A DNA stretch of 64,000 bases from assembly GCA_015039315.1 (NCBI GenBank), contig WIDE01000076.1, forward strand, positions 60,611 through 124,610, in the 5' to 3' direction. The number at the start of each line of letters is the position of its first letter. The first letter of the stretch is position 1. Source of the DNA: Clavulina sp. PMI_390 (taxonomy: Eukaryota > Basidiomycota > Agaricomycetes > Cantharellales > Hydnaceae). The translations under genes and the position numbers were made by a program. Shown here in pieces: positions 45,667-57,882 of the stretch. Below the pieces are notes generated by a model. That model saw only the letters and a program-made list of their open reading frames with translations, did no database searches and was not told the DNA's origin.

Positions 45667-48613
45667 CGGTGGTGCTGGGGGAAGACAAGATGAGAATGAT
45701 AATGACCAGTCACTGGACATTAACCACTTGATGTTTTCTTTTCGTTGCTTTTTTTTTTCGCATCATTCGGACTATCTGTTCTCATCGAGCGATTGGACTT
45801 GCCGTTGCCATCGCATGCTTGCTTTGAACTCACTGTTGTTTTCTTCGTTCGTCGGTCACAAGCTTGACCCCACTCCCAGATACCTATTACGAAACCCACA
45901 CAAAGGCACTTCCCTTTTTCGCATACTGTACCTCATACCATGGTTCAACTACAAAAACCGTGACTGCTCCCTTGTATTCCCTACATTTTACGCATTGTTC
46001 TGTAAACAAGCAATTACCAATACCATCATCATCACCAGAATCAGATATTGAGATAAGCTGATCGTTAGAAAATCAATTTGATTAAACTCCTCTGAGCATA
46101 ACTGGTGCGCCGAAACAACGGGCGAGCAAGGTGTTGCACTTTGTCAGCCGGCAATAGCAAGCCACCTCATTCCATCAACAAACCTTACCCGAACTCAGTC
46201 GCGTAAGCCTTGGATTTTCATTCCTCAGCCTACACCCCCGGCGGTAGACAGACCGCATAGGCACTATCAAGATGCAGGGGCTATTAGAAGCTTATTCGCT
46301 TCATCTGGTAATGGGGTAGATCTCCTTTGCTCCCATCACGGACCAGGAAGGAGGGGGTCAAGAATTCGAGAGCTAGAAGGTTACAAAGCCAGGCTAGTTA
46401 GATCAGCGAGTAGGGAACGGACTAATATCAATATGCGTATCAGAAGCATACACTAGAAATTCTCGATAGTTCTTGGGAGGAGGCATAGAGGCCTCAGAAG
46501 AGGCACCTACTTCGGTGACACACTTTCCAGTAGGGTGACTTCCGAAGGATATGGGCAGGTATTCAGGTTAGGGAGCCGCCATCTGCTTTGGAGTCGCGCT
46601 CAGTGTCGTCTACCTCCCCACGGCTCTCTGCGCCGTATAGTACCAGGGCTAGGTGTAGATGTAATAGAATTGCTCTAAATCAAAGAGGGGGTTCAATGGG
46701 GCCGAAGGCTGGTCTGTTAGAGGCGAGATTGGCGCTAGTAGAGGACATGGAAGACTAGGGGAGGGGAGCAAAGGAAACCAATCGAATTCGTGGGGCCTTC
46801 TACCCAGGCTACCATCTCTATATCCGCGAATAAAGTCGAATAGGGGTCTGAATGATGGAACTCTAGTGTAGGAGCAGAGATGGGGTCTAAATAGTGGCGT
46901 GGTAGAGGTGATGGTGATGGTGGGCAAACGGGGGAGGGAGGAGTCCTTCTTTCTCAGGATAATGCACAGTTTCATCGCATTCACGGGGTTTCACGCACCC
47001 CATGTTGAATGAAAGCGTTTTTACCGATTTGGGAGGGTTATGGGTCGCGTTTCATTGGTGGGTTGGGTGTAGAAGTATTTTGTGGCTCTGGCTGTAAATC
47101 GAAAGGGGTGTTGTCCTGGACTGCTGCGCCAGGGATTCGGTGTTGTCGAATGTACATAGGAGCAATAGAGGTCGATTTGAACGACAAGGGGATGCTTTCG
47201 TTCATATAGACGGATATTGAGTTACTCGGCTAGGGCAAGGAGGTAATATAGGCGGTTCTGGTCCGGCTGAAGGCGTCTTGGCGCACGGGAACGGTTTGAA
47301 CGAGCGATGGAAAGAGAGCTAGGCCCGTGAGGAGACTTGGAGGCCTCATCCGAGGGGGAAGGTATGTGCAGGCGGCTCCTTGGAGGGGCAGGAGGGGAAG
47401 GCTAGATTGAAGTTAATGGCTTGACATGCCGAGCAGGGCTGTGGTCTAGGTGTTGACAACTCTGATATATGAGAAAGGCCATTTAATATCGGCATATACA
47501 ACGAAGGAGAGAGTAGAGCTGTCGAAGGGGGGGGGGATTGGGATTGGGTCCTGAGAGAGGAGCGTGCCATCGGTTTGCGTTACGTTGGACTGGAGCGAAC
47601 AGTGTTCGGGCCACCCATTCGTTTACCCGCCCGATACCAGTCCTTCATCAGGTGTTTTTCTCAAGAATTTCTCTTAAAAGAATTTTCAAGCTTTATTCAG
47701 AGTATTGGAAAACTGATCAGATGCACGAATATTGAGTCGGTTCTAGTTCTTAGCATGCCTTCGGGAACTAGACCTTCACCTAACACTAGATTCCCAAACG
47801 GAGCTAGAAAAGGCAAAAAAAAATAATGATTGCACAGGTAATTACATAATAACAATTTTGCTGTGCCTCTTCATATGATCGCGATGAGTTGCGTTAGTCA
47901 TCGATTCTGGAAAACTCTTTCCGAACCCACGAAAATCGTGCCAAAAGCACCTGTGTAAATGAGGCTTAGATTGATGATAATGATGTCCTTTCTCATCGCC
48001 CGAGGTGTTCCAATAGTTCCGTGCGGCTCAAGGTACATTTTCACTTCTCCAATAGCTTGACATTGAGACTGAGAACCGAAATTTGTCACAAATTGTTGGT
48101 ATTTTGGCTGGGTATACATATGAAATTAGCACCAATTTACGTTTCAGGTATTGTAAGCTTTTCTTATGCATACAGCTGTTCTTTCTATGCTTATGGCCGT
48201 GCTAGAAAGGAGGAGCAACTGCGACATGACGAATGTGGACACCTCTGCACCGACGCCACAAGCCACATTCATTCGGCGGCGCTCAGCCACTTCTATTTAA
48301 CAGAGAGTAGCGCGAAGAGGGCACGTTGTTAACCACGAGTTCCGTCCCCCCACCCCGTCCCCCCGTCTGACTCGTCGCGCGCCAAAACACACTCCCGCAC
48401 AAACTGGCCCACACTACGTCAAACCAGGGTCCCCGTTTAAGAACGAGACGATGCGACACCGCCAACATTCAACCCAAAGCCCCCCTCTACTCCTCAATAC
48501 CACCACCCCTCTCAGACCGATTTCAGCTTTTGCCTGATGCCTCCACCTGAGGCACCGATTACGATGGATATCCTCGACTATACCTTGGATGTGCGTTCCG
48601 TCCCTTCGCCATT
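45667..48613. other. Region between Y copies A and B
   Basis: About 2.9 kb. The first 250 nt resemble the sequences following Y copies B and C. The remainder has no gene I can name; a coding-like minus-strand stretch at 46649-47570 is listed separately. Confidence 0.4.
46649..47570 (-). other. Coding-like Pro/Ser-rich stretch, possibly a decayed inverted Y copy
   Basis: On the minus strand, short frames follow one another with Y-like composition: LSHISELSTPRPQPCSACQA (in 47570-47346), a 55-codon ATG frame at about 47206-47039 (ESIPLSFKSTSIAPMYIRQH), and 46984-46649 (FRPLFDFIRGYRDGSLGRRP). Below it, at about 46440-46480, THIDISPFPTR resembles the HIDIDPE block of Y copy C. No consistent splice model links these pieces, so I treat it as a possible gene remnant. 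Confidence 0.3.
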
Positions 48614-49210
48614 ATGATAGACCGCGGCCGGAAGGGCACGACCCTGACCCAGCCCTTGCGACAGGACACTACCCATAATCCACATCATTCAAACCCCGCT
48701 TCCGACAGCCAAGATGATCCTCTTCACCACGGCAATCCCACATCACCCCAGGCTGTGGCATATGCTGGCCAGAGCATTTCACCCCTACCTCCAGTCCATT
48801 ATCAGGCTCAAACCCCGAATCAAGACTTCATACCCCTCCGGCCGCTTGATCACTTCACTCACCACATCAATATCGAACCTGATGCCCGGACGTCCAACGC
48901 ACATCCACGCTCCTCTCCATCTACCAGTAGACCCCGCCCGTGCTACGATTTCACTTGCTCCCCTCATTCATCACCCTTCATAATCAATATTTCCAGCGAT
49001 CATACGAGGGCCACACCTCATTTGGATATCGAAATTACCTCAAGCCCCACTAGCAGCGCTTCATCACATCCTCCTCAAATCCCAACATCGGAGCCTCAAA
49101 GCCAGGTGCAAAATGCATCTTGGAACAAGCAAACCGCAATTGTGACGACAATTGCGACGGTAATTGGTACGGCCATCGCAGTGATCACCTATGTGAAGAG
49201 TTCAACGTGA
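48614..49210 (+). CDS. Y copy B: small Pro/Ser-rich protein with C-terminal membrane segment
   Basis: A single open frame of 198 aa from ATG 48614 to TGA 49208-49210. An upstream ATG (48534) leads into a frame that would need a very short intron. The hydrophilic, Pro/Ser/His-rich body contains QDFIPLRPLDHFTHHINIEP, the equivalent of the family block. The C-terminus reads QVQNASWNKQTAIVTTIATV and continues hydrophobic to a short basic tail (VKSST), again a tail-anchor-like ending. It shares an NASW or DAPW motif just before the membrane helix with copies A and C. Function unknown. The body is more diverged than the membrane end, which suggests that the anchor is the constrained part. Confidence 0.6.
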   Translation: MIDRGRKGTTLTQPLRQDTTHNPHHSNPASDSQDDPLHHGNPTSPQAVAYAGQSISPLPPVHYQAQTPNQDFIPLRPLDHFTHHINIEPDARTSNAHPRSSPSTSRPRPCYDFTCSPHSSPFIINISSDHTRATPHLDIEITSSPTSSASSHPPQIPTSEPQSQVQNASWNKQTAIVTTIATVIGTAIAVITYVKSST

Positions 49211-50410
49211 TGGCACAGTAGTGAGGCAGGATGGGCACGGCCACTGGCGACAGGGACCCTTTGTGCCCTTCTCATGTTATTCGGAAATATGCTCTTCTTG
49301 AGCGAGTAGGGGTCTCCCCGCTGGTGTTCATTATTGCATCTTTATTTCCAACGCACAACATTTCGTCGATTTCTGCATTCGCTCGTCACCCAATTTGTGT
49401 ACCGTCCGCGAATCATCGAACGATACACTATATACACCACTCTTGCTACCCAATGGAATACCCTTTTTCCCCGACTTCCCTACTGAAGCTCATCGTCCTC
49501 GATGAGCTCAGGATTGGACCTCTGGATCCGACATCTTGATAGCAACAACATCAGGCATTCACGGGGAAGTGCCTCTTTCTCAGCAGTGAGCCACTTCTAT
49601 CGACCTTTGACCAACCGTTTGTCGGTCTGCGCTATCTTGTTGGTACTAGTCGCTCTCGCAAACCACTGCACTATCGCTAGGTGCAGTGTTTCACACACTG
49701 CATCCTTACCCCTTGCTTGGATGGGTGGTCGAAAGCACTGACCCCTGGTAACTCGGGCAACCATGGCGATACTAATTACTGTCAGCATTTAACCGCTCGG
49801 CTGGACACTGGTATGGAGCTTCCATTCCACCATAGAAGTTCTATGATGGAAAGAATGATCCCAGACCACCACGATTTCCTGCTATTGTTGCTACAGCTTG
49901 ATAGGAGGGATGGAGGACACCGCCATTCCGAATTATGGGAAATGAAGCTCGCCTTTCTGCTCTGTTAGGAATCATACCTAATCGAGTCTCGCTTTGGGGG
50001 CAAATCTCTTCTCCCAGGGTCTACCTCAAACCTCGATTGGAAAAATGTTCCTTCGCGTTTATTGTTGGATCCCTCCGTCGCCTCTAGGAGAGCTTTGCCT
50101 TCGCCATTCTCTTAGATCGTCGCTAAAACCGACACACCGCCCCTCGCTCTTCGGCTTCCCTACTCCCCACATAGCCTCGAGGCTCAATTCAGTTCCACAC
50201 ATCAGGGTTCCTTCGTGGATGTATTCGAGCATGCCCTCCTCGTCCAACACAACTCAACAATTTCGCCGCAGTACATCACCACGGATTCAGGTAACTGCCA
50301 CCTCTGTCTCTCCAAAATCCAGGGTGGTCGTCTCTACGGTATGTTAGTCGGCCTTCATAATATCACCAATTCAGTGGCTCTGAATCCGAAAATGGTAACC
50401 TATCGCCGAC
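49211..50410. repeat. Downstream repeat unit, first copy
   Basis: Matches 52551-53830 in the same order. Shared segments include ATTTCTGCATTCGCTC (49371 and 52729), CTCGCCTTTCTGCTCTGTTA (about 49950 and 53320), CATAGCCTCGAGG (about 50168 and 53590) and TTCAGTGGCTCTGA (about 50370 and 53790). No protein is convincingly encoded in either copy; 49994-50347 is open but starts without a good ATG. Confidence 0.6.
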
Positions 50411-51764
50411 ACTATCACCATAGTGTCCGGAATCAGCCTATCTGTAGCTGTTCTCCCCGTGTGGCCTCTCTTCAAGAACTTTCGCTCACTTGCTGCTCCA
50501 CCTGTCATTTTCAGCGAAAAACTGGACTTCCTAATCCGGCCGAGCGCTTAAATAATTTCAATCCCCATCATGTCTTCGTTGCTTGGGGCTCGGCGCTCAT
50601 GACCTTGCTCTTGTGTTCCACCAGTATTATTCGGTCATACCTGTCGGAGGAGACCGTCCCAACGACAAAGCGACGATGGAAATAGCATTGTGGCCACTGA
50701 TATTGATTGTCATCTGTAGTGAGGAGGTTTTTGTGACGGAGGAAGTGCGGATAAAATCGGCCTGAGTCCTTGTAAGGAAAGTGGAGGTATCAGGCTGGCA
50801 GTTTGCGGTGGCAAAACATTTAGCTACTCTTATTCTCGACACTCATTCTTCTCCTTCAGCAACAGGCTAGAAACTGTACCGAGCGTGCAACCAAACCATT
50901 CTATCTTTCAGTTCTCGTCAGGGTCCAGCCCTTTTGGGATCGTTCGGGAACTAACGTTCGTCTGTAGTGAGCTTCCTGAATGGAACCTGAAAAGGTAAAA
51001 TTGTATTGTTACGAAGTGGTTAAATGGGATTCGTCTGCCTGAAACCTCGTGTGTGAATACTGCAGGCATTACTTTCTATATTTGATTTCCGGTGTTATAC
51101 TGTATCCAAAGCTTCGGAGGTATGGGAAAGGTATCTTAGTACAAGGGCGGCTCCATACATGACCTTCAAGCTCGGTGGTATTGGTGTGTTCCCACTCATA
51201 GGCTAATGGGCGGGATCAATCATTTGTAGGCCATCAGAGACGGTCCTTGTATTGATGCTTGATGTCGGGACTGAGAGCGGAGACTTGATGGTGATTGTTG
51301 AAATCGTCAACATACCAGAAATTTGGGCTAATCTGTGGGATCAACCGCAAACGGATTTGCAGAAGCAGTTATTATTGCTCTTCTAGAGCTGCTCTTGACA
51401 GGAGGATTAACATGAAGTGTCGAATATGGCTCATAAGACGAATGCGGATGACTTAGCACATCAGCTGCGGGTTCTCTTATTAGGCGGATCTCGGTTCCTC
51501 CGATATAGTAGGCAGTGACGACAAGATGGGCACGCTGTCCGCAAACGCCCCCATCCCTCGAGCCTCCAATCACATTCGCCCATCGTCCGCAAAAACATTC
51601 GCGGATAAACTAGCACATACTCAACCATACAGGGTCCTGGTATAAGGTGTGACGATGCGGGACCACTCACTTCAACTGGAAGTCTCCCATCAAGTGGCCA
51701 ACGTTAGAGTCGCTCCCAGAGGCCGAACATCCCTGACTTGACTGCGCTGAAGACATCCATCACA
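50411..51764. other. Region between repeat unit 1 and Y copy C
   Basis: About 1.35 kb. No supported gene. The segment just before 51765 resembles the region upstream of Y copy B (for example TTCGCGGATAAACTAGCACAT at about 51597 against the GCACAAACTGGCCCAC area near 48395). Confidence 0.4.
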
Positions 51765-52550
51765 ATGAAATCAACCGATAGCCTATGGGATGTACGTCGT
51801 GTTGCTTCAATATTATACCAGAGCATCACTGACTGAGTCATCTCGGTAGGACATCATCCACGCTCCAAGTCGACCAGGCACCTCGTCGGATAGTCACGAC
51901 TGTCCTTCGTGCGATCCCAGGCTATTCGATAATATCCTAGACAGTGCTCAACCCAGTACGCCTTACACCTTGCGAGCTCGGTTGCAATCTAACAGATCTA
52001 TACAGATAGAACGTGCATCGCTGCCTCTCTCGCCTCCGATAGCGACCACAGCCAAGACACTCCCACCTTTTCAAGGGCATCAAGCAGCGACTGCCGTATC
52101 CCACCTCCACCCGCGATCTATATTCCTACCCATCACCCAATACAAGCATACATGGCGCAAAACCGCAGCCTCCGGCCCCTTTATTTCTCTCCCCACATTG
52201 ATATCGACCCCGAAACCCAAATAATCCCCACACACCTGCACCTGTTTCCACCTACTCGAAGCTCCCTCCCTCCCTCCCCTTGCCCAAATTGCCCCACGAC
52301 TCCGTCCAGTGCCCTCACACGTAACACTCCCAATGATCGCATGCCAACATCCTATCATCAGGATATTGAAGCCGTAACAATCCATACTTGCAGGTCTCCA
52401 TCTCCTCATATACCCACCCCGGAGCCTCAAAGGCGCCCAACCGTCGTAGGATGGGTCAGGAACGCTTCCTGGGGCCAATATCTGGGGGTTGCTGCATCTA
52501 TTGGGACGATCATCAGCACGATGGTCGTCCTGATCAAGAAATCAGCATAA
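51765..52550 (+). pseudogene. Y copy C, probably frameshifted
   Basis: Exon 1 (51765-51791, KSTDSLWD) and an intron (51792-51849) are well formed. The second exon reads on as DIIHAPSRPGTSSDSHD to a TAA at 52222-52224. The conserved family block and membrane end lie in a different frame (52152-52550): NRSLRPLYFSPHIDIDPETQ, then WVRNASWGQYLGVAASIGTI and a basic KKSA end. Comparison with copy B places the frame change between about 52140 and 52170. Either a 1-nt indel disrupted the gene, or translation starts at ATG 52152 to give a shorter 132-aa anchored protein, or a splice site escaped me. Confidence 0.5.
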
Positions 52551-53830
52551 TGGCCACATTGGTGTGAGGCAAGATGAGCGGGACCCCTAGTGGGCCAAGA
52601 TGTGACAGCAACTTATTGCGTCTTTATTATATTTCTCTCAGACCTCGGCTCTCTGTGGACAACGGAGGCGCTCGCCATTTATTTTCGTTATTGCATGCTT
52701 ATTCCCCACACGCAACACATTGTTGATTTCTGCATTCGCTCATCGCTCGCATCTTTGTATACCATTCGCAATTTATCGTATGATACACTGTCCATGTACA
52801 ATATTCCCCTTTCTACTCATCTCAGAAATACCCAATTTTCTCGCTCAACTCAACTGCTGACGCCTATCGAGGACACAACTTTCAGGGCCCGAATGGCTGG
52901 ATCCGACCCATTGATGCCATCATTGCCAGACATTCATTACTCAATGCGCTTTTACCGCCGGGAAGCCAATCAGATTAGCCATGGGCCAAGCGTCTGTCGG
53001 CGGAGCTTATTTCTTCTGCCTTGGGTTCTCCCGCAGAGCAGTGCAGCACTGCGGGATGCTTTTCATGACTCGCTTCGCGCAGCCCCTTAATTATATGTGG
53101 AGCTGAAGGCATGTCTCACTGCTCGCTTTAGCTATTATGGCTATACTAATCATCCTGGACATCCAAACGCTCGGTTGAGCACAGACATGGAACCCCCCCT
53201 GGAATACAGAGCTTCCATGGTAGAAGCAACGTGGCCAAGCCGCCATATGACGTTTCTCTTCCAATTTACGTCTTGATAGGAGGAGTGAAAGCGCTTTCCA
53301 TTCCGAGTCATGGGAGATCAGGCTCGCCTTTCTGCTCTGTTAGGAACTACGCCTCATTGAAGCTCAGCTTCCGCACTGGCGCGTTAATTTTAGCTCAAAA
53401 AGGAAGGTCATTGACTCATGGGGCCAACCACTTGGCTCAGAGTCCACATCGAGTATCGGTTGAAGAAAGAAAACCAAATTGTTTTGATACTCTGTTGTAT
53501 ACCTCAAGGCCCTTAGCCTTCACGATTTCTCGTATTGTCGCTAAAAAGGCTCGCCGCGGTGTTTACTCTCCGCTATCTCCGCTTTCCACATAGCCTCGAG
53601 GGTCAATTCAATGCTGCACATCAGGGTGCTTTACTTACGTATCTCAACTCGTCCTCCTGGTTCGCCACAACTCAGCAACACGACCTATTCTAGTACGTCG
53701 CCACGCTTTCATGCATCTATCCCTCCTGATACTTCAACAATTCAAGATAATCGCACCTGCGGCGTTCTAGTCGGCCTTCATATTGTCACCAATTCAGTGG
53801 CTCTGAGGCCAAAAATGGTGCGCACGAGAG
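52551..53830. repeat. Downstream repeat unit, second copy
   Basis: Counterpart of 49211-50410, offset by about 3.3 kb, diverged by many substitutions and small indels. No supported gene. Confidence 0.6.
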
Positions 53831-54393
53831 AATCATATAGTGAATAGGTGGCAAGACCCCTCTAGTCGTCGCTGAAAGTGGCTCAGTGACAGCACTAATT
53901 CTTCTGCAAATTCGCCATCAAGAATTTTCACCAACTATTTACGACGATTCATCCGCGAACCCCCGACTTCCTAATCGGGCGAGGCGCTTAAATTTCGGAT
54001 TCGATCCGTGAAGTTGTCACTCTGCCACTTATCGATAGGGATTGATATCACAAACATAATCTCCTCCAAGCAGGACACTAAACCAGTCGTCACAAGGCTC
54101 AATCACTCTCATGAACATACATTCTCATAACATGGGAATGGCGATAACTTGCTATCCCCATGCGAACATCTCAAGGGAGGGCTGAGTTCTTCGAGGCCTG
54201 CGAACCATCTGACATGACACAATAGAGTGGTGAAAGCGAAATTGATTGAACATATGCATGGAGAGATGCGGTACAAAGCATACGTGAGGTAGAACTATAG
54301 GGCGGGAGGGAGGGATCGCAAGAGGGAGTAATAAAGTAACGAGCAATAAGGTAGGCGACGTATGACCAGAGAGAAAGGGACCAGGAAAGACAT
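53831..54393. other. Intergenic before the histone gene's stop
   Basis: About 560 nt. The first part resembles 50500-50570 (ACTTCCTAATC then GGGCGAGGCGCTTAAAT), so the duplication extends here. No gene seen. Confidence 0.4.
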
Positions 54394-55118
<725 letters not shown>

Positions 55119-55833
55119 GGTTGATGAGTTAGATGGGGTGAGGGTGGTGAGTGAGGAGGTTGTGGGTGTATGGGAGTTGTGGGGGAAAGATGCAGCCTTG
55201 CCACCGTGACGCGCCTCTATATATCTCACGGATGCTTGGCCGTGTTGATGTGTGTCGTCGAAAAACAATAAACTGTTTGGCTGGTAAACAATAACACTGG
55301 GACGCGTTTTCTCAGATGCAACAGCGGAACTACATGATATCGTGGATATAACCAGCGAAAATGTCTCTGACGGATATCTCTCGGATTACGCCACACTTTG
55401 TGGCAAGGCTCTTATATGTGACTCGGCTTCTGCGCGACTGGTACACGGGACAGCCACATAAGCACTTTCATCTACCACGATTATCACCAAGAGCGATTAA
55501 TACGTTATTAGAGCACTTTTAAGAACATTTGACGCGTGTGAGACCCTGTTCGTTGCCTCTAATCCGAACCGGTCACCCAATATTCAAGCATCGCACCCAT
55601 TCACGAATATGGAAGCTCAATTGTTGTTCTTATTCTGGTACACAAGATGGTATATACTGAAACAACATCCATAAAAACCACATTATTTGCTCTGAGGGAA
55701 GAAGGGTTGATGCGATATCGCCGTTGCCTGCCGCGAACCAAACTCAGCGCCTGACTCGAGCCACACCAACACATATGACATCCAGGGCCTTCTTCCCATC
55801 CGAGACACCAGGCATGTCAGGTCCGAGGATTGC
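55119..55833. other. Intergenic, histone promoter
   Basis: About 715 nt between the H2A start and the aldo-keto reductase stop, both on the minus strand. Contains the TATATAT box at 55218-55224; no other gene seen. Confidence 0.45.
55218..55224 (-). promoter_or_regulatory. TATA box of the histone H2A gene
   Basis: TATATAT (minus strand GAGATATATAGAGG) lies about 100 nt upstream of the H2A ATG. Confidence 0.5.
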
Positions 55834-57882
55834 TTACGCAACGATCTCCTTCGACAGGTCGAAGCCGAGATCGCCCCAGCCGGCCCAGTTGGGGTCGCAC
55901 ACACGGAAGATCTTAGTCTCCCCAATCTTCGTGATCTCCCCCATCTCCTCGGGGGTGAGGTCGACGAACTTGGCGTTGGACTCGATACGCGAAGGGGTAA
56001 CGGACTTAGGGAGGACTATTGTTCACATCATTTCGGATAAATGATCAGGTAGAATAATCGTGCTTGTCAGCCATTGCCTTTTTGCCTTGGAGTTGAAGCG
56101 CATAACAAAGCTAGAGGAGGACTCACCGGTGCGGTTGGGGTGAAGGGCCTGGTAGGAAATGAGGATGGAAGCGGGCCCGACATCGTACTTGGTTGCGAGC
56201 TTGGCGATGGTCTCGTTGGTCAACAGGGGGGAAGCATCAGAGCCGAGGGGGGAGTAGGAGGTGACAAAGATGCCAGCAGCCTCAGAGGCCGCGACGACTT
56301 CCTTCTGCTGCAGCGAGCTGTCGGAAGAGTGGAAATAAGATAGGTTAGAATGAGTCAAAGGTGGTGGCATCGTAAAAAAAGCCATTGAGAAATGAGGATA
56401 CATACGGGTGAAGCTCGATTTGGTTGACGGCGGGGGTAATGGTGGCAACCTTCAACAAGCGCTCAAGGTAGGGGACAGAGAAGTTGGAGATCTGCGAGGA
56501 TGAAAATTCCCAAGTCAATATTATGCGCTCAAGACCAGGGGCAGTTCCGCCAAAAAAAGGGTTGAGAGAAAGTACATACGCCGATCGCTCGGACCTTGTC
56601 CTTGTTGTTGGTATAGACACGCTCCATCTCCTTCCAGGTGTCAAGCCAGTCGATGTCCTTGTTGGCCTTGCCAAGGGAAGGAGGGGTGATCATGGGTGCA
56701 GGCTATGTGCAGATTAGGACAGAAAGGAATGTAAGCTTCATGTATTCATGCCGGCCGAAGAGGCCAAAGGAAGTCAAATTGCGTACCCCTAAATGGATAG
56801 AAGGACAAGAAATAATGAATAGATATTCATTTTAGTTGATCGGTGACGGTTGCGGCTGAAGGCGTCATCGAGCAAATACGCACAGTGCATAAGCCAGAGA
56901 TCGATGTACGGAACACCGAGCTGCTTCAGGGAGTAGTGCAGAGCCTGCTCGACCTTGTCATGGTCATCATTGTTCAGCTATTTTCCGAGACGAAGATAGA
57001 AAGGCAGCCAGAATCAGATCGAGGTTGCTCCTCCCAAGTGGAGCCACAGACACTGCGTACCTTGGTGGTGATGAAGAACGACTCGCGAGGGACACCAGAG
57101 GCTGCGATGCCCATACCGACCTCCTTCTCATTGTCGTAGGCGGTCTATGTAGTCCGATCGTAGAGTATCGAGTCGGGATCGGACGCATGTTCGCAAGAGA
57201 TGAGGATGATGATGGCCCGTCAGCCAAACACAATCTCCCGAACGAGTCGGCCACCACCAAATCATGAGCGATAATACATACAGCAGTGTCGATGTGCTTG
57301 TACCCAAACTTGAGAGCGTGCTCGACGGCCTTCTCGACCGCACCAGGCTGGGACTTCCAGGTGCCTGTTCGTCAGTTGGGCATATGCAGACCAAAAAAGT
57401 TGCGGCGGCCAAGGCAAAAGTTCGATGTGTTGCCCCCGATCGACCACGAGCCATTGTAAGTGAGATCGGCGGGCCAATTCAGATACGGATGCGAATCAAG
57501 AGGCGGGGGACGAGCCAAAATCATGAAGAGAAACACCGCTGTTAGCTTTTCGTGTCTCGATCGTCCAACCCGACGCCCAAAAAGCTGCCGGTGCCCAATG
57601 TGGGGCAATTTGCAATAGCACAAGACACTCACCGAGGCCAACGACGGGCATCTTTACGCCATTGTTGAGGGTGATGGTGGAGTCGAGAGTGATGGGCATT
57701 CTGATAGTAGTAGCGGGGTTGGTGGTGGTAGTAGTAGAAAGAAAGCGGACGAGTGAACGGGGTGACAGAGAGCGAATCGGATGGAACGATTGCGGTTTAA
57801 GTATGTTCCTAGAAGCAGTCACGCCCCGGAGGAGCTTCGGGAATATGGAAAACGATTGTAGGATATCTAATGTAGCGAGCAT
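55834..57882 (-). CDS. Aldo-keto reductase, possible mitochondrial presequence
   Basis: The core protein begins at ATG 57699-57697 (PITLDSTITLNNGVKMPVVG), with exons down to TAA at 55834-55836, about 310 aa. AKR landmarks: TWKSQPGAVEKAVEHAL, HIDTATAYDNEKEVG (catalytic Asp and Tyr), FFITTKL (Lys), YIDLWLMH (His), ISNFSVPYLERLL, VNQIELHP, ASILISYQALHPNRT and VLPKSVTPSRI. These NADPH-dependent enzymes reduce aldehydes and ketones; the substrate cannot be read from sequence. In the same frame an upstream ATG at 57882 adds about 61 residues rich in Arg, Ser and Thr and poor in acidic residues (LLRGVTASRNILKPQSFHPI; RSLSPRSLVRFLS), which resembles a mitochondrial targeting peptide. Either start may be used; the span given takes the upstream one. 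Confidence 0.88.
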
